From NCBI RefSeq assembly GCF_016808095.1, contig NC_068973.1, positions 4,646,501 through 4,710,500 of the forward strand: a stretch of DNA of 64,000 bases. The letters are read 5' to 3'. This stretch comes from Vigna angularis. Taxonomy: Eukaryota > Streptophyta > Magnoliopsida > Fabales > Fabaceae. A program made the position numbers and the translations under genes. The notes under the pieces are model-generated. The model saw nothing but the letters and a program-made list of their open reading frames with translations, searched no databases and had not been told where the DNA came from. Positions 33,835 to 43,608 of this stretch are shown here, piece after piece. Within the stretch, counting starts at the first letter, position 1, and each line of letters opens with the position of its first letter.

Positions 33835-34852
33835 GGTGTTGCTCCCTCCACCACCACACCTTTCTCCCTCCACCTTTTCTTTACTATTTTATCCTTCAGT
33901 AAAATTTTATTTTTAGGGTTATTATTTTTTAATTTTACCCATTCAGAACTTATTTCATTAATAACCTATTCTAGCCCGTACATGAGTAAAATACTTTTCT
34001 TTCATTTTAACATTATATTTCTTCTTCTCTTTCTTTCGTCGTTGTGAGATACTACAAGTTGCAAAGGTTGGTGGTGGTGGAAAGAATTATCAAGCAGTCT
34101 CCCTCTCGTGGTGCAGTGTGTGGAGTGGTGCAGTGCGTGGAGTGCTTCCTCATATTCGAATAAACCTTGAAATAAAACCCTAAAATAAAAAACGTAACAG
34201 GTGACATCCTTGAACGGATGTCAACATCCTTGAACGGATGTCAACATCCTTGAACGGATGTCAACATCCTTGAACGGATGTCAACATCCTTGAACGGATG
34301 TCAACATCCTTGAACGGATGTCAACATCCTTCAACGGATGTCAACATCCTTCAACGGATGTCAACATCCGTTTAAGGAAAAACGGATGTCGACATCCGTT
34401 TTACCTTAAACGGATGTTGACATTCGTTGAAGAGGTCACCTCCCGGTTACTTTTTTATTTTAGAGTTATTTTTATTAGGGGACATCCGTTGAAGGATGTC
34501 ACCTCCGTTGATGTATACTTCCTCACGCTGGTTGATGCTTTGAACGTTCCTCGATGTTCCTCCACACCACGGCGGCGACACTCCTTCACACCACGGCGGC
34601 AATGGAAGCTTTCAAACAAAAAAAAAACTGGGAAGAAAAAGGAATGGAAGTGCGGGAGGTTGGGAGGTGAAACGAAAATGGGGAAAGGGAAAGAGAGTTT
34701 CGTGGGTGGGTGCTGGGAAAGTAAAATTAGGGTTTCAAATTATTTAAAATAGGGTAAAAGTAAAAATCTTTTTAACTTAAGGATATAATTGTATTTAAAA
34801 TAATGTGGGGAGGTGGAGGAAGTATAGGGTGGTGGTGGAGGGAGCAACACCC
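33835..34852. mobile_element. Second long-inverted-repeat element carrying a 20-bp satellite
   Basis: The left end is GGTGTTGCTCCCTCCACCACCA and the right end is the reverse complement of GGGTGTTGCTCCCTCCACCA. The arms continue with a TCCACCT..-type sequence. Ends are similar in style (GGGTGTT) to the neighbouring Mutator-like MITE. I could not find a convincing 9-bp duplication, so boundaries are uncertain by a few bases. Inside lies the 20-bp tandem array at 34203-34362. Frames within (34318-34752) are satellite-derived and not recognisable. Confidence 0.65.
34203..34440. repeat. Eight exact 20-bp units, each an imperfect palindrome, plus diverged units
   Basis: The unit AACATCCTTGAACGGATGTC repeats at 34203, 34223, 34243, 34263, 34283 and 34303 (the first begins GACATCC). 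The units at 34323 and 34343 carry TTCAA. Further variants follow, up to the GTTGACATTCG motif near 34428. GACATCC and GGATGTC are reverse complements, so each unit can fold. There are no unique spacers, so it is not CRISPR-like. Confidence 0.93.
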
Positions 34853-35013
34853 ATCACCACCATCACCATTCATACAGGGACCGATTTTCTTCCTATCTTC
34901 ACCTCATTTTTCTTCTCTACACCATTCCTCCCTAATAATCTCCATCTTCCATTTTCACACTCAATTTCAAATTTTCTCACCACTCAAACTCTTCCTACAA
35001 ACAAATTCTTCAC

Positions 35014-35176
35014 GCGGATGTTATCGGCTATTAATACATTTTTTTCAACACGTAACCCACTGCCCCAACTTAATTTAATTTTACTAACCATTTTTCTAAA
35101 AACTTTTCTTAATAAACTATGATCGTGACTCTTTATATATTTTATTTTTTTTTTCTTCGTCGTGATTCCGTTTCAT
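35014..35176 (+). mobile_element. Ancient relic of the 3' end of the same Ogre/Tat-like LTR
   Basis: The order of motifs follows the end of the LTR at 13485-17056: GCGGATGTTATCGG..CTATTAATAC, then ACACGTAACCCACTGCCCC, then CTTAATAAACTATGATCGTG, ACTC, and finally CTTCGTCGTGATTCCG. The intact LTR has GCAGGCGTTGTAGG..GCTAATACC, ACACGTAACCGACTCCCG, AATAAACTATGGTGGCGACT and CGTCGTCCCGTCGCGATTCC. Many differences are C-to-T or G-to-A, as expected for an old methylated copy. It lacks a recognisable primer-binding site downstream. Confidence 0.6.
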
Positions 35177-38049
35177 AATTTTTTAATATTTAATAAATAT
35201 ATTAATTTGATGATAACAATTTGGAAATTGAATTAACTATGAGTATATATAATCATCATTCTATATAATTTTTTAAAATTTCAGAATTTATACGTGTAAT
35301 TTTAAGGTAAATAAGTGAATATGTCAAGAAAACATAATTAAACTTGATTTTGAGGCAAATACTAGTGTTGGATACCACCACGAAATTTCTCTTTGGTTAT
35401 ATAAGTCAAAAAATGATTTAATAGTCTAAAATCATTAAAGAACCTTCTTTAAATACTTTTAACTAATTCAAATGAACTTTTAATCTATTAGTCATCATTT
35501 CACATTGTTTTAATATATTAAAATACCATTTTAATTGACTAAGATCACTGTACAAAATTGTTTTTTCATTCAAAACAAATAATTGAAATAAAGTTTGAAA
35601 ATGCACTTCGAAAACAACTTTGCTTATTTTAATACATTTTCTTGAAGAATTTCTTTACACATACTTTTGAAAGATGAAAATCAAAACTTTGTCTTCTTAT
35701 GGATCACCTTCTACTATATTTCATCATTGTTCCGTAACTCTCAATCGAGAGAAATGCCTTAAGTAATTATAAAAATATGAATATAGTATAAGAATGTATG
35801 AAATTTGAAATTACAAAAATATAGGAATGCATTAAGTAATTTAGAGGTTAAATTTCATACTTTTAAATGTCTTATGCTAAAAGAACTAGTAGGAAAAATT
35901 AACTTCTTGAATCATAACATTACTAACACACTTGGAATATTTTAGCTTTTAAGTTTCTTAAACCTTACTTCATAGAAATATCATATCTTTAAGATGGTTT
36001 TGGTATGGGAAATAATATCACATTGTTTAAAATAATCTTACATTATTTCAGAGTCATAATCAAAAGTAATTTAAGTACATTTTTTCTATGTCAAAACTTC
36101 TTTTAAAACCAACACCAAACTTTTAAGTTCTAAAATTGATATTACATAAAGAAATTATTTTTTTATTCTTTAAGAGAGTTTGTCTTTGAAATCTCTTTTA
36201 TGTTCCCGTAAACAATACAGATGTTTATAACCTTAATTACGTTAAAATAACATTACTAAGATAATCATTCCAATATATGTTACAATTTTATCTTAAAAAA
36301 AAAATCTTCCTGAAGGTATTATTTGTTTTATAATTATATCTTATTTTTAGAAACCATATCTAAAAATTAAAGGAAAAATATAATTAAATTACCCTAAAAC
36401 AATTATAAAATGAATTTCATTGCGAAAGTTGATTCTAGAATAATATTTTCTGAAAAATGCTGGGATCAAACTTTCTTTTCCCGAAAAACTTTTGCTCCTC
36501 TTAAGAAAAAGGCAAACTAAAATATTTTTCTAACTTGTCAAGAAATTAAAATTTTTATCTTCTATACAAAAACTGTGTTACAGTTTTAGGTAGATATTTT
36601 CACACTCTTTTCCATTATAAAAGAATTTAAGAACGAGTCACCCAAATTCATCTTGTGGTATCCCACTTTGGAGTGATATACTAAAATATTAAAGAATATT
36701 TATAATGCAAGGATATTAAAATATTACCGACAATTCTAATATTGCATTTTCTTAAGGAAAAGAAAAAACTATTTGACACGATTAATTAAAAAGATGTTCT
36801 GCTTTATGTGAAATGTAAGCATCTTTTTAGTAAGAAGACAAAAGAACTTTAACAAAGATTGACTTTAAGTTGTTAATGACCAAGCTATTACCAAAATACA
36901 TATTAAAATAGTCAAAGAATGATAACTAAATTTATTTGGTACTTCAAATTTAATTAAAAAAATTTAATTAAGACATAAAAATAGAGTATATGAAAGATGA
37001 ATGTATTCCATTTATTTATTGAGGGAAATGATAAATTTCACCATGTTTAGAATGGAGGACGCGTTTGTAAGATTTGTTTTGTAGTGCTATATTTGACCAA
37101 GGTCCGTCCATTCAAACTCGTGAGGCGCGGCGGCTCGCCAACAAGGTGGCCCATGGAATCCTATATTTCTAAACAACTTCACTATCATTTTATTTCCTTA
37201 TTCATTAAGATTATTTCTTTTTTCTATTAATCTTCACCCTACTTCACTCCAATTTAGGAATAACCTTACCTAAATCAAAATCTTCTAATACAAACTAAAA
37301 TTTCAAATGGTGTTCGTCATTCACTAGCGTTTGCATTTAGTATCCAACAATGCACTAATTAACAATCTAAATGTCATGTTCTTTTATAGAAAATTTATTA
37401 CAGAGATTTAAAGATTATGATTTAAACTCAACTTACATAATATAAGATAAGGATAACACTCTTAATCCAAAATTATTAAAATAATGAATTTATAATTTTT
37501 TTTATTTTTTAGTGAATGTTCGTTTAAGTTCCAAATCGAGTAATATAATGAAAATATAACATAAAAAATTATTATAAAAATGAAAAGTTAATTTAAGAGT
37601 GATAACCGAAGTATTTTGGGTGTATAAGTAGTTGTATGTCATTGGAAGGTTTACAATTTCGTTTAAAAAAATTGTATAAGAATGTTTGCAATTTTTATCA
37701 GAAAATTACACATGTATTTTGCTAAAAAAATTGTGCAAGATGATTTGCAATTTTTGTTAAGAAAACTGTATGAGATGTTTAGTTTTGTCAAAATATTGTG
37801 TTTGCTAAATAAATTGCATATTAATTAATAATATTTTTGCTATGTGGATGTAGATCTTGAGGTGGTGAACCATGTAAAACTTATTGTGTGCTTTTATTTA
37901 AATTAATGTTTTTACTTATGTATGTATTTTTGTTTGAAGAAATTATTTTTTTATTGCGTGATTCCAAACAATGGTGTTAGAGTTAAGTGTTATTCTTTGT
38001 GATGACTCATACAATATAATTCATGTATTGAAAATCTTTTTTACACAGA
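35177..38049. other. Long AT-rich intergenic region
   Basis: No gene can be supported. Short degenerate repeats of the type TTTGCAATTTTTGTTAAAAAAATTG occur at about 37650-37810 and recur at 38585-38710. A short less AT-rich patch (37060-37165, with GAGGCGCGGCGGCTCGCC) stands out but encodes nothing recognisable. Confidence 0.4.
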
Positions 38050-38325
38050 TTTTAGGTAAGCTAGTCCCGTGAAATGGATACTTGTGGTTGGAAATACTTG
38101 ATGGGGAGATGATTGAGAAACCAAGTGAGTCTAAGTCTCAAGTTTAGATTGAAATGAGAGAGTGCAACAACATATAATGTAGAAGACTCATAAATTCATC
38201 GTCTTAAAGTTTTGGATTGAATGTGGTGTCAATTCTTTATGTTATTGGACTCAGGTCTTTTTAGTATTATGTTTACCCAATAAATTTTCCCCTCAAAAGA
38301 CTCATTTATGGTATTAGAGTAAAGT
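38050..38325 (+). mobile_element. Degenerate Ty1/copia-type LTR end with primer-site-like sequence
   Basis: The segment AACCAAGTGAGTCTAAGTCT through GTGCAACAACATATAATG, GACTCATAAATTCATCGTC, TTAAAGTTTTGGATTG and GTGGTGTCAATTCTTTATG reads like a common legume copia LTR (general memory). It is followed at about 38311 by ATGGTATTAGAGTAAAG, a decayed form of the initiator-Met primer site TGGTATCAGAGC. No internal coding region follows. Confidence 0.4.
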
Positions 38326-39929
38326 TCTAGTCAAGGAAGGAAGAAGAACAATTTGACGGACCAAAATCAAAACATTATGTATTGTACCTTTAGAGATATG
38401 TTATACTTGATAATTTTTTTTATACAATGACTTTGATAATGCATGTACAATTAGGTCTAACTTGATCAAGATGATGTTAGTGATTGATTCCTCTTAAGTA
38501 TTAATGAGTTTGTTAGAGATAATAATGTGGAAGTTACCGAAAAAAAGATATAACAGTAAAAAGTTCTCACCGTCTATGATTTTGTAATATTACTTTTGTT
38601 AAAAAAATTGTATGGAAAAATATATAAGTTTTGTTAAAAAAATTGCATAAGATAGTTGCTAACAAAAAATTATGAGATGGTTTATACTTTTTGTCAAAAG
38701 CAAAATTAGATGAAAGTCGGCAAATTTAAAAAATAAAATTTCTAATTACAATATTCCCTTACATTTCTTTGTTATATAAAACTAATATTTTTATTTTTAT
38801 CTCATGTGCAACTTAAACTTAAACTTTTAGAATTTTCAATAAATCATAAGCTAGTTATAGATACGTATCAATCCACTTAAACATGTCTTACATTAAATTG
38901 GACATTTTAGGAGATTTAATTATCTTTTTGTTAGATTATACCTATACTCCTCTTTTAAGGATGCAGATGAACATTACATGAGGTTATTTCTACAGCTGAT
39001 TTTTCTGCTGTCTCTATATGTTTTGATATACATTTCTCTTTCGTCATTCAAATCTTTCAACTTAACAAATCTAAATTTTTGTATAACATTATTTTTTTCT
39101 TCTAGATACGAAGATTTGCTACAAATCTTATTTGCCATAGACATTTAAAAACCTTGAAAAGAAAAATATTGAAATATCACTTATGAAATTCACTTATTTT
39201 TATAGCTCTCTATGCGTGTATTGATACATATACTTCCATTTCATTAGAAACTACTAAAAGATATAGTATGTAAAAAAATTAAAATTAATTAATTTCTTTA
39301 CAGGTTAAAATTGTAAATTAGTTGATCGAAGTATCTTTATACTTCTAACTCAAATTTATCTCACATAATTTTTTTTATATAAAAGGTCGAAAGTTAAAAA
39401 GCTTTGCGGGACCATGGCTCTTTTACTTTGAAGGTTCGTCTTTATCTTTTAAAAACAAAACATTTATACATAATCGATCTATCTATCTATATTGATAAAA
39501 ACATTTCTACGTAATCCATCTAGAAATCGAAATGCCACTTTTCCATCAAATTTTCACTTCAACTTACCAAAACATTCTGCAGTATTTCTAAACGTAGAAT
39601 TTTAGTACGAAGTGTTGTCATTATATTTTAAAAGGAAAAACAAATTCTTTTTTTAGATAAGAGCATCTTGAAGAGTGAAAAAACAGAGAATAGATAAAAC
39701 AATGTACATTTGATAAAAAAGAAAATAAAATCTCTCCATGATTTGCTCTAACGAATCATGTGGATTCCCTGTTAATAATAAGTCATTGACTTGCAAGAAT
39801 CAGAAAGTGAAATCGGCACCATGAAGAAGGGGCACTGATCCAGAGCTATCAAACACCTACACATATCACTCTTTACATTGACAGCATCCACCAAAACAAT
39901 CATGACTGAGTTGAATCCTTCAAGAGGTG
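38326..39929. other. AT-rich intergenic DNA and 3' flank of the next gene
   Basis: No coding frame recognised. The last few hundred bases probably include the 3' UTR of the minus-strand small-protein gene that ends at 39930. Confidence 0.35.
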
Positions 39930-40235
39930 TCATGATGAAGTTATATTGCAGGCGGAAGATTTAGACTTGTCAAGAATTGACCACATAACTTGAACATCTT
40001 CATAGCCACATGCCATGACTTCACCGTGAAGATCCATAATCCGGTTCTCTTGCTCTGCAGAATCACACAAAAGGAAAACATGAATGATTTAAAATAAGAC
40101 AGTGACGAGGGAAAAGAGAGAAAAACTTAGAAAGAAACCTGTTTGGGACTTCTTAGGGTCTCTGGGGGGTTGCTGGTTGAAGAAAGTGCAAGCCTTTTTG
40201 AAAGGGGTGGCAATGGTTTTCTTCCATGAGGCCAT
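39930..40235 (-). CDS. Conserved small plant protein, 73 residues, unknown function
   Basis: Minus strand, two exons: 40235-40139 and 40054-39930 (TGA). The intron has GTTTCT..CTGCAG borders and phase 1. The product starts MASWKKTIATPFKKACTFF, a basic amphipathic segment, with NQQPPRDPKK next. Exon 2 gives EQENRIMDLHGEVMACGYED then VQVMWSILDKSKSSAC. I recognise this LHGEVMACGYEDVQVMWSILDK block as belonging to a widespread family of very small plant proteins without assigned function. There is no signal peptide or membrane segment. A TATA box (CTATATAA, 40283-40276) lies about 40 bp upstream of the ATG, so the 5' UTR is very short. Both exon borders join in frame, which supports the model. 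Confidence 0.8.
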
Positions 40236-40275
40236 TGGTGTTGAACTATTGGGTTGGTCTAAGGTGTTCTTGGCC

Positions 40276-40283
40276 TTATATAG
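40276..40283 (-). promoter_or_regulatory. TATA box of the 73-residue protein gene
   Basis: CTATATAA on the minus strand, 41-48 bp upstream of the ATG at 40235. The expected start site is near 40247, giving a 5' UTR of only about 10-15 nt. That is unusually short, so the site deserves transcript mapping. Confidence 0.6.
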
Positions 40284-40499
40284 TAGTGGTGTGAATGTGG
40301 AAGAATATTATAGAATGAGAAATTGACAGAGGCACACAAAGAGAAAGAGAGAGAGAGAGGAGCAAGATCCGTGAGATGAGGGTATAGATGGAAGGAAAAT
40401 CACTCTTTTTATTCAATTCTCTTATCTCATCAAACAAAAAGCTCGCCGACTGTAACCAACCACATGCTGCACGCTTCCTCACGCACCTTACTTACACAT

Positions 40500-42414
40500 G
40501 AATTCTTTTTTCCACTCCATTCTATTCTTTCTTTTTTCTTTTTTACTATCTAAGCTACACAATTTTTCTATAAATTAAATGCGCAATAATACTTTCTTTA
40601 AAAAAAATTACCATCATTTATTTTTTTTAGAATAATTTAAGAAGACATGAAGAATAAGTATTTTGACATAAAGGGCATGTAATTAAATAAAATTGACTTG
40701 TTGATAGAAAAATAGGTGACATGAATAAAAAAAATATAATGTCATCATCGCATGTCTGATAGAAAAAAAAATATTAACTTGTTTAAAAAAATGGAGACTA
40801 ATGACATTCAAAATAATAGAATAAAATTAAAAAGTACAAAATAAACTAGTAAACGTTAAATGTAACTACTTCCAACATCAAAATTGAATAAATGATTCCT
40901 TTTTAGGTTTTGTAAACGAGGAATTATATACCGAATTATGGAAGATATCGATTTAATATATGAATATATAAAAATGTTGCAATTATGTTTTCTCTATAGT
41001 TTGCTGTGATATTTAATGATTAATTTTTATGTTTAAAAGTTAATTGATACTGTGTTATATTAAAGATTAATTATAGAGAATGATTTTTTTTAATATTTAA
41101 AGATGAAATTTTCTTCATTTTAAGAACTGAGTTATCACATTTTGAAAAAAAAAAGAAGGAAGTCATTCATCCCAAAATTCTTTGTTTGAGTTATTTAACA
41201 TAACACAACGTATTCGAGATAATTTGAAATTATTGATTAAGCAATCAAATGTTGATATATAGATTCACATGCTTAATGGTGGATTCTATTATTATTATTA
41301 TTAAAAAGAAAAGAGGAGAGACAAATGCTATTCTTTCTTTGCCATATGGAAGGGAGGTCCTTGATTTTCGTGGAAGGTCCCCCATTGCCTTTTTGCAACA
41401 TATGTTTTGTTTCCCTATTTTCTCTTTGGAAATAAGTCATACACATTGGGTGCACAATTTCATGTTCACTTACCCCTTTTAGACCTTCCAATCTCCTTGG
41501 TTCATACCACCCATGATATATGTTTGTATATACTTGTTTATGAAACTTTTACATTCAATAAAATAAGATAAATAATATATATAAAAAATCTATATTTTCT
41601 TAAGATTTGAAGTTGAAAATAATATATATAAATCTATTCACGATTGGTTAGTATAAAATATTTTCTATTTTGAGTTATTTTAGGTATTGGGTGGTGTTTG
41701 ATGGTTGTTTTATGACATTGGGGTGAAGAATAATGATTTGAAGGGAAGAACTCCAATGGTGATCTGAAAACTTTGAGACGTTTGTGATGAAAGAAGTTGG
41801 TGATTGGAGAAGGTTTAGTTCCCCATTTCATGGCATGTGATGTCCACATGCTTTGGTGGGGGAATGGGAACATGGAAGACTGAACTTAGGGTATCCAAAA
41901 CAAAAACCAACCCTTGTGTTGTGGGGTTCTCTAATAATAACTAAGACCTTCGTTTTCAAACCCATCTTACTTTGACGTAAAAACATGCCCATATTATAAC
42001 TTTGGAATTGAATGGTCTACGTATACATATACTCAGTTTTAGAATAATCAAAATAATATATGGGTTGACATGACATTCACTTACATTTTACGGGACCATT
42101 CAGGCTTTCAAATGTCATTAGAAAACAACATTATCATTTCAGAGTAAGAATCTGTCTCTATGTAATATTATATGCTATTTTTCAACAAAAATTATGTTGG
42201 AATTTAATTACAGATTTAATGAATACAATTAATGCCGCCAAATCAATACTTAATTTAAATTTTATTCCTAAACCTACACGCATGTATACCTACTCACAAT
42301 TAATTCAATTAAAAGAGTTCAAAACTAGTTGACAAATATGCTTATAAGCTAAGATTTATATACTCATTATATATTATAAAATCATTTTTTTAAATGAGGT
42401 GAGATTTATATATA
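40500..42414. other. Intergenic DNA without a recognised gene
   Basis: AT-rich. Frames at 41249-41482, 41273-41491 and 41634-41873 show no domains and lie on opposite strands of the same sequence. The patch at 41330-41510 is less AT-rich but contains nothing I recognise. Confidence 0.35.
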
Positions 42415-43517
42415 GGGATTTGCTAACGCCCGTACGTCTATTTTGTTTTAGTAGACAAAAATATTCTTATTTATCATGAATTCTAAGTTTTAAGGTTAAG
42501 GATATTTTAATAATTTTCATTCTCAAAACTTGAAAAAGAAAACCCAAACCCTTACTCACCTCTCTCATTCCTCTCAATCCTTTCTCTTTCATCTCTCTCA
42601 CTCCAACCTTTTCTCTGTCATCGTCATCTCTATTGTAGCTCCAATTGAAAAAATCAGAAACATTTACCTTTAAACAATTTGCCTTTGTAAAGAGTTGAGT
42701 CATTGACATATTCACCTTGAAGCAAAGGTTCATTCAAGATCTCTTCAATTTCACAATCTTCACCAACCTCTCTAATTTCATCATCTGCATATGTTGAATC
42801 ATCATCTCTAAAAAAAAACCTTCAATTACAAATTCTTTTGGATGTCATTATGCTTGTGAAAATTAAATAAAATTATATACGACAAAAATTATAAAATAAA
42901 AACTCATTATAAAGTCATTTTTTGTAAGAAATTGTTTAACAACGAGTGTTTCTGATTTTTTCCAGGCCAATTACCAATTCCTTTGATGTCATTATGCTTG
43001 TGAAAATTAGATAAAAAATTAGATAAGACAAAAATTATAAAATAAAAACTCATTATAAAATCATTTTTTATAAGAAATTGTTTAACAGCGAGTATTTCTG
43101 ATTTTTTTCTGGTCAATTACCAATTCCTTTATGCTTGTGAAAATTGGATAAAATTATATAAGACAAAAATTATAAGATGAAAACTCATTATAAAATCATT
43201 TTTTTTGTAAGATTGTTTAACGACAAGTGTTTTTGATTTTTTCAGTTAGGGCTACAGTAGGGATGACAGAGAAAATATTGGAGTGAGAAAGATGAAAGAG
43301 AAAGGGTTGAAAGAGAAAGGGTTGAGAGGAATGAGAGAGATGAGTAAGGGTTTGGGGGTCTCTTTTTTTTTTAGTTTTGAGAATGAAAATTATTAAAATA
43401 CCCTTAACCTTAAAACTTAGAATCCATGATATATAAGGATATTTTTGTCTACTAAAATCCGGTACACATTGCTAAAATGTACCAACTGAAAAACAGGTGT
43501 ACGCGTGTTAGCAAATC

Positions 43518-43519
<2 letters not shown>
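42415..43519. mobile_element. Mutator-like long-TIR element, 1105 bp, with internal tandem repeats
   Basis: The left end is GGGATTTGCTAACGCCCGTAC and the right end is the reverse complement of GGGATTTGCTAACACGCGTAC. The arms continue for about 230-290 bp (AGTAGACAAAAATAT, ATTCTAAGTTTTAAGG, CAAACCCTTACTCA, CTCACTCCAA). The left arm lacks about 40 bp present in the right arm. The centre holds three copies of a 137-144 bp unit starting ATGCTTGTGAAAATT (42850, 42994, 43131). The flanks are TATATATA on both sides, consistent with an AT-repeat target duplication. No transposase is present. Confidence 0.82.
42840..43250. repeat. Three tandem copies of a unit of about 140 bp inside the MITE
   Basis: ATGCTTGTGAAAATTA/G begins at 42850, 42994 and 43131. 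Each copy continues through GACAAAAATTATAA.AT.AAAACTCATTATAAA, TTGTTTAAC and CAATTACCAATTCC. Internal amplification of this kind is common in non-autonomous elements. Confidence 0.85.

Positions 43520-43607
<88 letters not shown>
43520..43607. repeat. (AT)44 dinucleotide microsatellite
   Basis: Uninterrupted AT repeat of 88 bp directly abutting the right terminus of the Mutator-like element at 43519. The left flank of that element also ends in TATATA, so the microsatellite probably grew from the target duplication. The reading frame of alternating Tyr-Ile across it is an artefact. Confidence 0.97.

Positions 43608-43608
<1 letters not shown>

Noticed and set aside
34203..34362. CRISPR-like look of the 20-bp repeat array
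   Set aside because: The units are directly adjacent with no unique spacers, and the genome is a plant nuclear genome.
34318..34752. 144-residue frame
   Set aside because: Starts inside the 20-bp satellite and runs through the inverted-repeat element; no domain.
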